Shown here one piece after another: positions 1-10,306 of a DNA stretch of 64,000 bases. A program made the translations under genes and the position numbers. Within the stretch, counting starts at the first letter, position 1, and each line of letters opens with the position of its first letter. Below the pieces are notes generated by a model. That model saw only the letters and a list, made by a program, of their open reading frames with translations. It had not been told where the DNA came from and made no database searches. Source of the DNA: Georgenia wutianyii (GTDB taxonomy: Bacteria; Actinomycetota; Actinomycetes; Actinomycetales; Actinomycetaceae); contig NZ_CP040899.1 of NCBI RefSeq assembly GCF_006349365.1, forward strand, positions 992,001 through 1,056,000, written 5' to 3'.

Positions 1-2
1 GC

Positions 3-2129
3 GACCTGCAGCCGATCTTCTTCGTCGACCTGCACGGGTACACCGGCAGCCTCCAGGTCGAGCCCACGGGTCCGCCGCAGGGGGAGAACTACGAGCACGA
101 CCTCCTCATGCCCTACTCCTACGCCGCGGCGCTGCGCATCGAGCAGGACGTCGTCGACGCCGCGATCGAGGGCAACCCGCTGACGGACGCCGGCGGCATC
201 CTCATCCCCTACCGCGACATCCCGGACGGCTGGGACGGCTGGCCGCCGATCTTCACCCCGCAGTACGTCCAGTTCCAGGGCTCCATCGCCTACACCGTCG
301 AGCTGGGCCCGGGCCGCAGCCGGTCGACCGACCCGGTGACGCAGCTCGAGGAGAACGCGCGCAACCTCGAGATCAACCGGCAGGTCGGCCACCAGGTCAT
401 CGAGTCGACGATCGCCTACGTCGCGGAGAACCGCGACGCGATCCTCGGCAACCAGATGGAGATCTTCCGCCGCGGTGACGCCGGTGAGCCGCTCCGCGAG
501 ATCCCGGCCGACCCCGACCCGGCGGACTACGCCGGGCCGGACGAGTGGGCCGCGGAGTGGGACGCGGCCGACGTCACCGGGACGGACTTCCCGCGTGCCT
601 ACGTCATCCCCGCGGGCTCGACCGACGCGGCGACGCTCGTCGACCACCTCCTCGCGCACGGCGTCGAGGTGGGCACCGCGGACTCCGCCTTCACGGCGGG
701 CGGGCAGGACCACCCGGCCGGCACGTTCGTCGTCGACATGCACCAGCCGCTGCGCGGCCTGGCCAACGTCCTGCTCTCCGACGGCTCGGACATCTCCGAC
801 CGGGTGCCGAGCATGTACGACATCTCGGCGTGGAGCCTCGGACGCCTGTGGGGCGCCGAGGTCGACCGGGTGGGGGAGACCACCGACCCGGCACTCGCCG
901 TCACGACGACGCCCGTCGTCGTCGCCCCGCCCACCGGTGAGTTCCCCACCGGCACCGACTACGTGAGCTTCCGGCTCGACGGCGTGGCCGCGGTCCAGGC
1001 GGTCAACCTCCTGCTCGCGGACGGCCACGCCGTCTCCGACGTCGGCGGCGGCACCCTCGTCGTCGGTCCGGACGGTCTCGCCCGGGCGGCCGAGCTCAGC
1101 GAGCTGCTCGGGGTGCCCTTCGCGGCGACCGACGGGAGCGAGCTCGCCGGGCAGGACGTGCGCGGCCTGTCCGCGCTGCGGGTGGGCTACACCTCCTCCT
1201 CCGCCTACGGCGGGGAGGACGAGCTCGCGCTCACCGGTCTCGGGTTCGTCGACCCGGTGCGGGTCACCGCGGCGGGCATCGCCGACGGCAGCGTCGACCT
1301 CTCCGAGATCGACGTCCTGTGGCTGGGCACCCAGCTCCAGCTCGAGCCCGTCGTCGAGGGCGAGCCGGCCGGGCCGGTGCGCCAGGCGCTCACCGACTAC
1401 TTCGCCGCGGGCAAGGGCGTCGTCGCGTCCGCCCAGGCGGGCGTGTGGGCCGGCACCCAGTTCGGGCTCTTCGAGGCCGCGGTGGTCGACGGGCCGCGCA
1501 GCGCGAACGGCGTCGTCCTCGTCGAGACGTCCGGCGCCGCCGAGGTCACTCCGGCCGCCCAGGCGTCCGGGGTCATCGCCGCGCAGGCGGAGGAGGCGGC
1601 CTTCGTCTACGGGCCCGCCTACTTCACCGGCCTGGGGGAGAACGTCGCGGTCGAGCAGACCTTCGCGGCCGAGCCCCTGCTGAGCGGCCACTGGCTGCCG
1701 AACGGGGACGGCTCCGGGGGCCCGGAGCAGGCAGCGAGCCAGCCCTCGGTGATCTCCGCCGTCGCCGACAGCGGTACCCGCGCGCTCGTCTTCGGGACCG
1801 ACCCGCTGTTCCGCACCCACCCGCGCGGCATGTTCGACGACGTCGCCGCCGCGCTGCTGTGGGCCGGACCGGAGGGCGCGCTCGTCGAGGCCCCGGTGGA
1901 GGAGCCCGTCGAGGAGCCGACCGAGGACCCGACCACCCCGGCCCCGACCGATGTGGCGACCGAGGACGCGACGACGGTCGACCCGTCGCCCACCGCCGCG
2001 CCCGGCGGAGGGGCAGGCGGTGGCCGACTGCCGACCACCGGCGTCGAGGCGTGGCCGCTGGCCCTCGTCACGCTGCTGCTCGTCGGCACCGGCGGGGTGC
2101 TCGTCGCCCGCCGTCGCCTCACGGACTGA
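3..2129 (+). CDS. M14-type zinc carboxypeptidase-like protein, cell-wall anchored (5' truncated)
   Basis: The frame is open from the window edge, so the N-terminus is missing; an internal ATG at 108 is not the true start. The first visible residues contain DLHGY, which fits the strand carrying the third zinc-ligand histidine of M14 carboxypeptidases, and YTVELG about 95 residues later fits the segment carrying the catalytic glutamate. A long extracellular region of about 450 residues follows, then a low-complexity Pro/Glu/Thr stretch. The last 40 residues form a sortase signal: LPTTG, a hydrophobic helix and a basic RRR tail. The protein should therefore be exported and covalently attached to peptidoglycan, acting on extracellular peptides. 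The M14 assignment rests on the visible C-terminal part of the domain only. Confidence 0.8.
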   Translation, partial: DLQPIFFVDLHGYTGSLQVEPTGPPQGENYEHDLLMPYSYAAALRIEQDVVDAAIEGNPLTDAGGILIPYRDIPDGWDGWPPIFTPQYVQFQGSIAYTVELGPGRSRSTDPVTQLEENARNLEINRQVGHQVIESTIAYVAENRDAILGNQMEIFRRGDAGEPLREIPADPDPADYAGPDEWAAEWDAADVTGTDFPRAYVIPAGSTDAATLVDHLLAHGVEVGTADSAFTAGGQDHPAGTFVVDMHQPLRGLANVLLSDGSDISDRVPSMYDISAWSLGRLWGAEVDRVGETTDPALAVTTTPVVVAPPTGEFPTGTDYVSFRLDGVAAVQAVNLLLADGHAVSDVGGGTLVVGPDGLARAAELSELLGVPFAATDGSELAGQDVRGLSALRVGYTSSSAYGGEDELALTGLGFVDPVRVTAAGIADGSVDLSEIDVLWLGTQLQLEPVVEGEPAGPVRQALTDYFAAGKGVVASAQAGVWAGTQFGLFEAAVVDGPRSANGVVLVETSGAAEVTPAAQASGVIAAQAEEAAFVYGPAYFTGLGENVAVEQTFAAEPLLSGHWLPNGDGSGGPEQAASQPSVISAVADSGTRALVFGTDPLFRTHPRGMFDDVAAALLWAGPEGALVEAPVEEPVEEPTEDPTTPAPTDVATEDATTVDPSPTAAPGGGAGGGRLPTTGVEAWPLALVTLLLVGTGGVLVARRRLTD

Positions 2130-2233
2130 CACCGGCACAGCCTTCTGCGGGGCGGTACTCCCAGCCCGGGGGTGCCGCCCCGTCGTCATGTCTTGACGCT
2201 CGAACGTCGGCCTGGGGCGTCGTCCGGGAGATC

Positions 2234-2239
2234 TACACT
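2234..2239 (+). promoter_or_regulatory. Leaderless-type -10 element of ilvD
   Basis: The hexamer TACACT ends six bases before the ilvD ATG, so transcription should start at or beside the start codon and no Shine-Dalgarno is needed. No convincing -35 box lies at normal spacing. Confidence 0.5.
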
Positions 2240-2245
2240 CGGGCC

Positions 2246-3946
2246 ATGACGACCGAAGCCAGTGACATCAAGCCGCGCAGCCGCCAGGTGACCGACGGCA
2301 TCGAGGCGACGGCGTCGCGGGGCATGCTCCGCGCCGTCGGCATGGGGGACGAGGACTTCTCGAAGCCGCAGATCGGCATCGCGAGCTCGTGGAACGAGAT
2401 CACGCCCTGCAACCTCTCCCTCGACCGGCTGGCCCAGGGCGCCAAGGAAGGTGTCCACGCCGGCGGTGGCTACCCGCTGCAGTTCGGGACGATCTCCGTG
2501 TCCGACGGCATCTCGATGGGCCACGAGGGCATGCACTACTCCCTCGTCTCGCGCGACATCATCGCCGACTCCGTCGAGACCGTCATGCAGGCCGAGCGGC
2601 TCGACGGCTCGGTGCTCCTCGCCGGCTGCGACAAGTCCCTGCCCGGGATGCTCATGGCGGCCGCCCGACTCGACCTCGCCGCCGTCTTCCTCTACGCCGG
2701 CTCGATCATGCCCGGCTGGGTCAAGCTCGAGGACGGCACGGAGAAGGAGGTCACCCTCATCGACGCCTTCGAGGCCGTCGGCGCCTGCTCCCGCGGGCTC
2801 ATGAGCAAGGGCGACCTCGACCGCATCGAGCGCGCGATCTGCCCCGGCGAGGGCGCCTGCGGCGGCATGTACACCGCCAACACGATGGCCTCCGTGGCCG
2901 AGGCCATGGGCATGTCCCTGCCCGGCTCGGCCGCCCCGCCCTCCGCCGACCGGCGCCGCGACGCCTTCGCCCACCGCAGCGGCGAGGCCGTCGTCGAGCT
3001 GCTCCGGCAGGGCATCACGGCGCGCGACATCATCACGAAGAAGTCGCTGGAGAACGCGATCGCCGTCGTCATGGCGTTCGGCGGCTCGACCAACGCCGTC
3101 CTCCACCTCCTCGCGATCGCCAACGAGGCCGAGGTCGAGCTGTCGCTGGACGACTTCAGCCGCATCGCCGACCGCGTGCCCCACCTCGGTGACCTCAAGC
3201 CCTTCGGCCGCTACGTGATGAACGACGTCGACCGCATCGGCGGGGTGCCCGTCGTCATGAAGGCGCTGCTCGACGCCGACCTCATCCACGGCGACTGCCT
3301 CACCGTCACCGGCAAGACGGTCGCGGAGAACCTCGAGGGCATCAACCCGCCCGACCCGGACGGCAAGATCCTGCGTGCGCTGGACAACCCGATCCACAAG
3401 ACCGGCGGCATCACCATCCTCGGCGGCTCGCTCGCCCCCGAGGGAGCCGTCGTGAAGTCCGCGGGCTTCGACAACGACGTCTTCGAGGGCACCGCCCGCG
3501 TCTTCGAGCGCGAGCGGGCCGCGATGGACGCGCTGGAGGACGGCACGATCCAGGCCGGCGACGTCGTCGTCATCCGCTACGAGGGCCCCAAGGGCGGCCC
3601 GGGCATGCGCGAGATGCTCGCCATCACCGGCGCGATCAAGGGCGCCGGGCTCGGCAAGGACGTCCTGCTCCTCACCGACGGCCGCTTCTCCGGCGGCACG
3701 ACCGGCCTGTGCGTCGGGCACGTCGCGCCCGAGGCTGTCGACGCCGGCCCCATCGCCTTCGTCCGCGACGGCGACAAGATCCGGCTCGACGTCGCGAGCA
3801 AGACCCTCGACCTCCTCGTCGACGACGCCGAGCTCGCGGCCCGCCGCGAGGGCTGGGCGCCCATCGCCCCGCAGTTCACCAAGGGCGTGCTCGGCAAGTA
3901 CACCAAGCTCGTCCAGTCGGCGAGCAAGGGCGCCATCCTCGCCTGA
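2246..3946 (+). CDS. ilvD: Dihydroxy-acid dehydratase
   Basis: Converts 2,3-dihydroxy-isovalerate and 2,3-dihydroxy-3-methylvalerate to the 2-oxo acids, the third common step of valine and isoleucine synthesis, in the cytoplasm with an Fe-S cluster. The 566-residue product has the usual length. Visible signatures are the cysteine motif [10 protein letters not shown] (Cys128), [16 protein letters not shown] near residue 199, a further Cys at 55, and TDGRFSGGT near the C-terminus. The ATG at 2246 is chosen because the family N-terminus begins here and a -10 hexamer lies six bases upstream. It is a single gene, followed by a perfect 36-bp palindrome that may act as its terminator. ilvBNC starts 1.5 kb downstream beyond a quinone oxidoreductase. 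Confidence 0.97.
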   Translation: MTTEASDIKPRSRQVTDGIEATASRGMLRAVGMGDEDFSKPQIGIASSWNEITPCNLSLDRLAQGAKEGVHAGGGYPLQFGTISVSDGISMGHEGMHYSLVSRDIIADSVETVMQAERLDGSVLLAGCDKSLPGMLMAAARLDLAAVFLYAGSIMPGWVKLEDGTEKEVTLIDAFEAVGACSRGLMSKGDLDRIERAICPGEGACGGMYTANTMASVAEAMGMSLPGSAAPPSADRRRDAFAHRSGEAVVELLRQGITARDIITKKSLENAIAVVMAFGGSTNAVLHLLAIANEAEVELSLDDFSRIADRVPHLGDLKPFGRYVMNDVDRIGGVPVVMKALLDADLIHGDCLTVTGKTVAENLEGINPPDPDGKILRALDNPIHKTGGITILGGSLAPEGAVVKSAGFDNDVFEGTARVFERERAAMDALEDGTIQAGDVVVIRYEGPKGGPGMREMLAITGAIKGAGLGKDVLLLTDGRFSGGTTGLCVGHVAPEAVDAGPIAFVRDGDKIRLDVASKTLDLLVDDAELAARREGWAPIAPQFTKGVLGKYTKLVQSASKGAILA

Positions 3947-3960
3947 CGCCCCCTTCCCGT

Positions 3961-3996
3961 CGAGAGCTGGATCCTGCGCGCAGGATCCAGCTCTCG
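3961..3996. repeat. Perfect 36-bp intergenic palindrome, copy 1 of the GAGAGCTGGATC family
   Basis: The left arm CGAGAGCTGGATCCTGCG is followed immediately by its exact reverse complement, giving an 18+18 palindrome 14 bases after the ilvD stop. It has no T-tract but would form a very stable hairpin in RNA. Related copies lie at 4026, 5103 and 16803. Confidence 0.85.
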
Positions 3997-4025
3997 CGCG
4001 TTTGAGCTCCCACCACCCCCCTCCC

Positions 4026-4046
4026 GCCGAGAGCTGGATCGTGCAC
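4026..4046 (+). repeat. Half-copy of the GAGAGCTGGATC repeat, copy 2
   Basis: GCCGAGAGCTGGATCGTGCA matches the left arm of the palindromes at 5103 and 16803, but no right arm follows. It lies 36 bases upstream of the quinone oxidoreductase start, close to its promoter. Confidence 0.7.
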
Positions 4047-4081
4047 ATGCGGGGCGTGGCACGCGGGGTATACATGGGCCC

Positions 4082-5062
4082 ATGCGAGCCATCCACGCCA
4101 CGCAGGCCGGGGGCCCGGAGGTCCTCACCGTCGTCGACCTCCCCGACGAGCCGCCCGGGCCGGGGCAGGTGCGGGTCGAGGTCGCGGCCGCCGGGGTCAA
4201 CTTCATCGACACCTACCGGCGCAGCGGTGTCTACCCGATGGCCTTCCCGCACGTCGTCGGCGCCGAGGGAGCGGGCCGCGTCGTCGAGGTCGGTGAGGGC
4301 GTCACCGAGCTGCGCGTGGGAGACGGCGTGGCCTGGGCGTCGGTGCCCGGCAGCTACGCCGAGCGGGTGAACGTGCCCGTCGCGGACGCGATCCCGGTTC
4401 CCGCGGGTGTCGACCTGCGCACCGCGGCAGCCCTGCCGCTCCAGGGGCTGACCGCGCACTACCTCAGCTCCTCGACGTTCCCCGTCTCGCCCGGCGACGT
4501 CGCCCTCGTCCACGCGGGCGCGGGTGGCGTCGGCCTGCTGCTCACCCAGCTCGTCGTCCGCCGTGGCGGGCGAGTGATCTCCACCGTCTCGACGGCGGAG
4601 AAGGAGCGGCTCTCCCGCGAGGCCGGCGCCGAGCTGGTCGTCCGGTACACCGAGCTGGACGACCTCACCGCCGAGCTGCCCGAGATCCTCCGTGAGCACA
4701 CCGGCGGGCGCGGGGTGGACGTGGTCTACGACGGCGTCGGCAAGGCGACCTTCGACGCCTCCCTCGCGAGCCTGCGCCCCCGGGGCATGCTCGTGCTCTT
4801 CGGCGGGTCGAGCGGGCAGGTGCCGCCCTTCGACCTCCAGCGCCTCAACAGCGGCGGCTCCCTCTTCGTGACCCGGCCGACGCTCGCGCACTACATCGCC
4901 GACCGTGCGGAGCTGCTGGGGCGGGCCGCGGACCTTTTCGCCGCGGTCGAGGAGGGACTGTCGGTCCGGGTGGGCCTCGAGCTCCCGCTCGAGGAGGCCG
5001 CCGAGGCGCACCGGGCGCTGGAGTCACGCCGCACGACCGGCAAGGTGCTCCTCGTCCCCTGA
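4082..5062 (+). CDS. Zinc-independent quinone oxidoreductase (MDR family)
   Basis: A 326-residue medium-chain dehydrogenase/reductase of the NADPH:quinone reductase type. It has an N-terminal GroES-like fold (GGPEVLTVVDLP onward), the family signature NFIDTYRRSGVYP, and the Rossmann nucleotide motif HAGAGGVGLLLTQL near residue 145. The catalytic and structural zinc cysteines of alcohol dehydrogenases are absent, as expected for QOR-type enzymes. It probably reduces quinones or other electrophilic enones with NADPH in the cytoplasm; the substrate cannot be told. Start chosen at the ATG where the family begins; a TATACA-like hexamer lies just upstream, suggesting a leaderless mRNA. Confidence 0.92.
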   Translation: MRAIHATQAGGPEVLTVVDLPDEPPGPGQVRVEVAAAGVNFIDTYRRSGVYPMAFPHVVGAEGAGRVVEVGEGVTELRVGDGVAWASVPGSYAERVNVPVADAIPVPAGVDLRTAAALPLQGLTAHYLSSSTFPVSPGDVALVHAGAGGVGLLLTQLVVRRGGRVISTVSTAEKERLSREAGAELVVRYTELDDLTAELPEILREHTGGRGVDVVYDGVGKATFDASLASLRPRGMLVLFGGSSGQVPPFDLQRLNSGGSLFVTRPTLAHYIADRAELLGRAADLFAAVEEGLSVRVGLELPLEEAAEAHRALESRRTTGKVLLVP

Positions 5063-5102
5063 CCCCGCCGCCCTCCAGACCCGCGATCGTCCCCGTCCCC
5101 TC

Positions 5103-5144
5103 GCCGAGCGCTGGATCCTGCTCGTGCACGATCCAGCGCTCGGC
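5103..5144. repeat. Intergenic inverted repeat, copy 3 of the GAGAGCTGGATC family
   Basis: Arms GCCGAGCGCTGGATC (5103-5117) and GATCCAGCGCTCGGC (5130-5144) are perfect reverse complements around a 12-base loop. It sits 40 bases after the quinone oxidoreductase stop. The core reads GAGCGCTGG instead of GAGAGCTGG in both arms, a compensatory change that keeps pairing. The 150 bases between this repeat and the ilvB leader hold nothing I recognise. Confidence 0.85.
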
Positions 5145-5301
5145 GGAAGGGGGGTGGGGTGGGGCGTGCGGGGAGAAGGCATGCGGGGAGGCATCGGCTC
5201 GGGGAGGCAGCAAATCGCGGGGCGGGACTCGCACCATGTCCAGGGACCGGGACCAGAATCCAGCATATGAGACGGAACGAAGGGTCTGGCGTGGTCGGGG
5301 C

Positions 5302-5307
5302 TACAGT
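5302..5307 (+). promoter_or_regulatory. -10 element of the ilvB leader transcript
   Basis: TACAGT lies exactly seven bases before the ATG of the leader peptide, the classical actinobacterial arrangement for a leaderless transcript. The leader peptide would thus be translated from the first nucleotide of the ilvBNC mRNA. Confidence 0.6.
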
Positions 5308-5314
5308 TCACGGC

Positions 5315-5359
5315 ATGCAGCAGGACGTCGTACTTCGTCGGCGCGCAGCCAACCGCTAA
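5315..5359 (+). CDS. ilvBNC attenuator leader peptide (14 aa)
   Basis: The peptide is [14 protein letters not shown]. It contains consecutive Val-Val-Leu codons and ends 19 bases before a terminator hairpin that precedes ilvB. This is the layout of ribosome-mediated attenuation: when charged Val- or Leu-tRNA is scarce the ribosome stalls at the control codons and the terminator is not formed. Branched-chain leader peptides before ilvB are established for actinobacteria; this instance is inferred from position and composition. Confidence 0.75.
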   Translation: MQQDVVLRRRAANR

Positions 5360-5378
5360 GCCGGTCCGCTGCGCGCAG

Positions 5379-5411
5379 CCCTTCGCACCCCCGCGGGTCG
5401 AAGGGTTTTTT
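5379..5411 (+). terminator. ilvB attenuator terminator
   Basis: Outer arms CCCTTCG (5379-5385) and CGAAGGG (5399-5405) enclose a further ACCC/GGGT pairing and are followed directly by TTTTTT (5406-5411). It is a textbook intrinsic terminator located between the leader peptide and the ilvB Shine-Dalgarno, so it must act as an attenuator and not as an end-of-gene signal. Confidence 0.85.
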
Positions 5412-5456
5412 GTTGCCGCTCTGCCGCTCCGCCACCGAGGTACCAGGAGGGTCACC

Positions 5457-7292
5457 ATGGCCAAGGGACCAACCCCGGCGCCGCCCCGCACCGCGCCGAG
5501 GCCGCCGCTCGCCCCCACCACGCCCGCCCCGCGGGCGATCGTCGAGGAGGTCGACGGCGCGAAGTCGATCGTCCGGTCGCTCGAGGAGGTCGGCGCGGAG
5601 GTCATCTTCGGGATCCCCGGCGGCGCGATCCTCCCGACCTACGACCCGCTGTTCGACTCCACCCGGCTGCGCCACATCCTCGTGCGCCACGAGCAGGGCG
5701 CCGGGCACGCCGCGACCGGCTACGCCGCCGCCACCGGCAAGGTGGGCGTCTGCATGGCGACCTCCGGCCCGGGCGCGACGAACCTCATCACGGCGCTCGC
5801 CGACGCGAACATGGACTCGGTCCCCGTCGTCGCCATCACCGGCCAGGTCGGTGCGAGCGCGATCGGCACCGACGCCTTCCAGGAGGCCGACATCGTCGGC
5901 GCGACGATGCCGCTGACGAAGCACTCCTTCCTCGTCACCGACCCCGACGAGATCCCCGCGCGCATCGCCGAGGCCTTCCACATCGCCTCGACCGGTCGTC
6001 CCGGCCCGGTGCTCGTCGACATCGCCAAGAGCGCCCAGCAGTCGTCCACGATGTTCCGCTGGCCCCAGCAGCTCGACCTGCCCGGCTACCGGCCGGCCGT
6101 CAAGCCGCACTCGCGCCAGGTGCGCGAGGCTGCGCGCCTGCTCGCCACCTCCCGGCGCCCGGTGCTCTACATCGGCGGCGGCGTCATCCGCGCCCAGGCC
6201 TCGGCCGCCCTGCGCCGGCTCACCGACCTGTCCGGTGCGCCCGCGGTCACCACGCTCATGGCCCGCGGCGCGCTGCCCGACTCCCACCCCCAGCACCTGG
6301 GCATGCCCGGCATGCACGGGTCGGTCGCGGCCGTCGCCGCCCTCCAGCAGGCCGACCTCATCGTCACCCTCGGTGCCCGCTTCGACGACCGCGTCACCGG
6401 TCGGCTGTCCTCCTTCGCTCCCAAGGCGACGGTGATCCACGCGGACATCGACCCCGCCGAGATCTCCAAGAACCGGCACGCCGACGTCCCGATCGTCGGC
6501 GACCTCGCCGACACGATCCCCGACCTCGTCACCGAGCTCATCGCCGCGCACGAGCAGTTCGGCAAGCCGGACATCGAGGACTGGTGGCGCCGCCTGGACG
6601 ACCTGCGCGAGACCTACCCGCTCGGCTGGACGCCGACCGCCGACGGGCTCGTCGCACCCCAGCACGTCATCAGCCGGATCGGCGAGATCGCCGGCCCGGA
6701 GGCCATCTACGCCGCGGGTGTGGGACAGCACCAGATGTGGGCGGCGCAGTTCATCCGCTACGAGCACCCCCGCACCTGGCTCAACTCCGGCGGCCTGGGG
6801 ACGATGGGCTACGCCGTCCCCGCCGCGATGGGTGCCAAGGTGGGCCGACCGGACGCCACGGTGTGGGCGATCGACGGCGACGGCTGCTTCCAGATGACCA
6901 ACCAGGAGCTCGCGACCTGCGCGATCGAGGGGATCCCGATCAAGGTCGCCGTCATCAACAACTCCTCCCTCGGCATGGTCCGCCAGTGGCAGACGCTCTT
7001 CTACGACGGCCGTTACTCCAACACCGACCTCAACACCGGCCACGAGACGGCGCGCATCCCCGACTTCGTCAAGCTCGCCGACGCCTACGGCTGCGTCGGC
7101 CTGCGCTGCGAGTCGGTCGGCGACGTCGACGCGACGATCAAGCGGGCGATGGAGATCGACGACCGACCCGTCGTCGTCGACTTCGTCGTCAGCCGGGACG
7201 CGATGGTGTGGCCGATGGTCGCAGCCGGCGTGGGCAACGACGACATCCAGTACGCACGAGGGCTCACCCCCTCGTGGGACCGCGACGAGTGA
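5457..7292 (+). CDS. ilvB: Acetolactate synthase, large (catalytic) subunit
   Basis: ThDP-dependent enzyme condensing pyruvate with pyruvate or 2-oxobutyrate, the first common step of valine, leucine and isoleucine synthesis. The 611-residue product has the N-terminal PYR domain ([14 protein letters not shown], then the catalytic glutamate in [14 protein letters not shown]), a central FAD-binding domain with [12 protein letters not shown], and a C-terminal PP domain with [13 protein letters not shown] and [12 protein letters not shown] binding ThDP and Mg. The start follows AGGAGG at good spacing. About 40 extra N-terminal residues rich in Pro/Ala precede the PYR domain. ilvN begins 13 bases downstream and ilvC 63 bases after that, so the three form one attenuated operon. 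Confidence 0.97.
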   Translation: MAKGPTPAPPRTAPRPPLAPTTPAPRAIVEEVDGAKSIVRSLEEVGAEVIFGIPGGAILPTYDPLFDSTRLRHILVRHEQGAGHAATGYAAATGKVGVCMATSGPGATNLITALADANMDSVPVVAITGQVGASAIGTDAFQEADIVGATMPLTKHSFLVTDPDEIPARIAEAFHIASTGRPGPVLVDIAKSAQQSSTMFRWPQQLDLPGYRPAVKPHSRQVREAARLLATSRRPVLYIGGGVIRAQASAALRRLTDLSGAPAVTTLMARGALPDSHPQHLGMPGMHGSVAAVAALQQADLIVTLGARFDDRVTGRLSSFAPKATVIHADIDPAEISKNRHADVPIVGDLADTIPDLVTELIAAHEQFGKPDIEDWWRRLDDLRETYPLGWTPTADGLVAPQHVISRIGEIAGPEAIYAAGVGQHQMWAAQFIRYEHPRTWLNSGGLGTMGYAVPAAMGAKVGRPDATVWAIDGDGCFQMTNQELATCAIEGIPIKVAVINNSSLGMVRQWQTLFYDGRYSNTDLNTGHETARIPDFVKLADAYGCVGLRCESVGDVDATIKRAMEIDDRPVVVDFVVSRDAMVWPMVAAGVGNDDIQYARGLTPSWDRDE

Positions 7293-7305
7293 AGCGAGGA
7301 ACCCG

Positions 7306-7830
7306 ATGAGTACCCGTCACACCCTCTCGGTGCTGGTGGAGAACAAGCCCGGCGTGCTCACCCGCGTCTCCGCCCTGTTCGCCCGCCGCGCCTTCAACAT
7401 CCACTCCCTGGCCGTGGGCCCGACCGAGCACCCGGAGATCTCCCGGATCACGGTCGTCGTCGACGCCGCGGAGCTGCCGCTCGAGCAGGTGACCAAGCAG
7501 CTGAACAAGCTCATCAACGTCATCAAGATCGTCGAGCTCGAGCCCGACGCCTCGGTCCAGCGTGAGCTGCTCCTCGTCAAGGTCCGTGCCGACGACGCCT
7601 CGCGCACCGCCGTGCTCCAGGTCGTCGAGCTGTTCCGGGCGCACGTCGTCGACGTCGCACCGGACGCCGTGACGATCGAGGCGACCGGCTCGCACAACAA
7701 GCTCCAGGCACTCCTCACGGCCCTCGAGCCGCACGGGGTCCGCGAGATCGTCCAGTCCGGCACCGTGGCGATCGGCCGCGGCGCCCGGTCGATGACCGAC
7801 CGCGCGCTCGAACGCGTGCGAACCGCCTGA
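7306..7830 (+). CDS. ilvN: Acetolactate synthase, small (regulatory) subunit
   Basis: Regulatory partner of IlvB that confers valine feedback inhibition and raises activity. The 174-residue protein has the N-terminal ACT domain (HTLSVLVENKPGVLTRVSALFARR, residues about 4-75) and the conserved C-terminal small-subunit domain (ELLLVKVRADD onward). GAGGAA lies four bases before the ATG. Position directly between ilvB and ilvC supports co-transcription. Confidence 0.97.
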   Translation: MSTRHTLSVLVENKPGVLTRVSALFARRAFNIHSLAVGPTEHPEISRITVVVDAAELPLEQVTKQLNKLINVIKIVELEPDASVQRELLLVKVRADDASRTAVLQVVELFRAHVVDVAPDAVTIEATGSHNKLQALLTALEPHGVREIVQSGTVAIGRGARSMTDRALERVRTA

Positions 7831-8922
<1,092 letters not shown>

Positions 8923-8936
8923 CCTCCGCACCGCCA

Positions 8937-8972
8937 CGAGGCGCCGGTCGGGACGTCCCGGCCGGCGCCTCG
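8937..8972. terminator. Hairpin after ilvC (bidirectional terminator candidate)
   Basis: An 18-bp stem with one G-U wobble (arms starting CGAGGCGCCGG and ending CCGGCGCCTCG) lies between the convergent ilvC and ScyD-like genes. There is no T-tract on either strand, which is common for GC-rich actinobacterial terminators. Confidence 0.6.
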
Positions 8973-8985
8973 CGCATTGGCGGTG

Positions 8986-10107
8986 CTACCAGCCGCGGTA
9001 GCTGTACCGCACGAGGGCGCCCTCCCCGAAGGTGCCCGTCGTCGCGTAGACGGTGCGCCCGTCGACGGCGACGTCCGCGGGGGAGTCGGCGGCGAAGAGG
9101 GTCGTGGCCCGGTTGCGGAACGGCGGGATGACCGAGACCTCCCCGCCGAACATCTCGGCGACGAGGATGGCGCCCGTCGGGGTGATGGCCAGGCCGGTGG
9201 CCCCGTGGAGGTTGCCGGTGACCTCGAAGGTGGGGCCACCGCGGGCGCTCACCCGGTAGACGCTGCTCAGCGGCACGATCTCCCCGACGCTGCCGCCGAG
9301 GGTCGTGACGTACAGCCCGCCGTCCCAGCCGCGCTGGACGTCGGTGGGGACGGGCTCGGCGACCCACTGCTTGCCCACGACGCAGTCGGGAATGTCGGCC
9401 CCCGGCATCTGCGCCTCGAGCGCCGCCTCGATCTCGGCGGTGAACCGGACGGACTTGCCGGGCAGGACGCCGACCGTGGAGATGTCCCCGGTCCGCTCGT
9501 TCACCTTGAGGATCGCGTTGGCCGCGGCGTCGGCGACGTAGATCGTGCCGTTGTGGGCGTCGAGCTGGTAGCCGTGCGACTCGACGATCCCGGTGTAGCT
9601 GTCGAGCGGGATGCCGACCTGCTCCTCGAAGGCGGCGACGTCGGCGGCACACTGCCCTCGCAGGCCGCGGAAGCCGTAGGTCTGCCCGGCGTCAGGGTTG
9701 TCGGCGATCTCGTGGGCCCACAGGTCGTCGCTGACGACGGTGCGCTCACCGTTGCGGGTCCGCACGACGTGGGTCGTGGGAGTACCGCTGCTGAGGTCGC
9801 TCTCGATGTGGTAGGTCGCGCCGCGGTCGTAGGTGACGCCGACGAGCTCGCCCGTGTCGGGACCACCGGGGAGCGTGTGGAGGTTGGTGACCGTCCCGGC
9901 CCGGTCGACCTTGGACAGGGTGTTGGCGAAGGTCTGGGTGACGTAGACGTCGCCGCGGTTGCCGACCGCGAGCGTGAGCGGGCCGATGAGGCCGCCCGCG
10001 ACCACCTCGGGCTCGCGGGCCCGGTCACCGGCGTGTGCCGGGACCGAGAGAAGGGTGGCGGTCAGGGCGAGGACACTCGCTCCGGCGGCCAGGGTGCGCT
10101 TGCGCAT
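8986..10107 (-). CDS. ScyD/ScyE-like secreted beta-propeller protein
   Basis: A 373-residue exported protein: Lys/Arg start (MRKR), hydrophobic stretch and AHA cleavage site near residue 27 form a signal peptide. The mature part has repeated NHL-like blades, for example GLIGPLTLAVGNRGDVYVT, QRGWDGGLYVTTLGGSVGEI and TGLAITPTGAILVAEMFGGEVSVI. These match the ScyD/ScyE family as I know it; the family name comes from scytonemin clusters, but actinobacterial members have no known function, so no enzymatic role is claimed. GGAGG lies five bases before the ATG. Confidence 0.75.
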   Translation of the reverse strand: MRKRTLAAGASVLALTATLLSVPAHAGDRAREPEVVAGGLIGPLTLAVGNRGDVYVTQTFANTLSKVDRAGTVTNLHTLPGGPDTGELVGVTYDRGATYHIESDLSSGTPTTHVVRTRNGERTVVSDDLWAHEIADNPDAGQTYGFRGLRGQCAADVAAFEEQVGIPLDSYTGIVESHGYQLDAHNGTIYVADAAANAILKVNERTGDISTVGVLPGKSVRFTAEIEAALEAQMPGADIPDCVVGKQWVAEPVPTDVQRGWDGGLYVTTLGGSVGEIVPLSSVYRVSARGGPTFEVTGNLHGATGLAITPTGAILVAEMFGGEVSVIPPFRNRATTLFAADSPADVAVDGRTVYATTGTFGEGALVRYSYRGW

Positions 10108-10306
10108 GGACTCCTCCAGGCGTGAGAGAAGGCGGACGTTTCTCCCTGGTGGGACGTCCGGTCCACGGGTGCGCGGCGGCGGGCTGCCTGGGCCCGCCTC
10201 GCCCGCCCGTCTCCGCCGGGACAGCGCGAGGCTATGCCCGTTCGCAGGGCATGGGAAAGGGGGGACCGGGGAGGATTCGGGCGAACCACCCCGGCATCAC
10301 CCCGGC

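Noticed and set aside
2193..2239. TTGACG at 2193 as the -35 box of ilvD
   Set aside because: It is 35 bases from the TACACT hexamer, about twice the working distance.
2186..5011. 941-residue open frame antisense to ilvD and the quinone oxidoreductase, and similar ones (13886-16657 minus, 37591-41991 plus, 5301-7043 minus)
   Set aside because: They run exactly opposite strongly recognised genes, have no motifs, and are rich in Arg/Gly/Asp/Val as expected from reading high-GC codons on the wrong strand.
10229..10252. ATGCCC/GGGCAT hairpin as terminator of the DUF4870 gene
   Set aside because: The stem is only six base pairs, lies more than 50 bases beyond the stop and has no T-tract; left unassigned.
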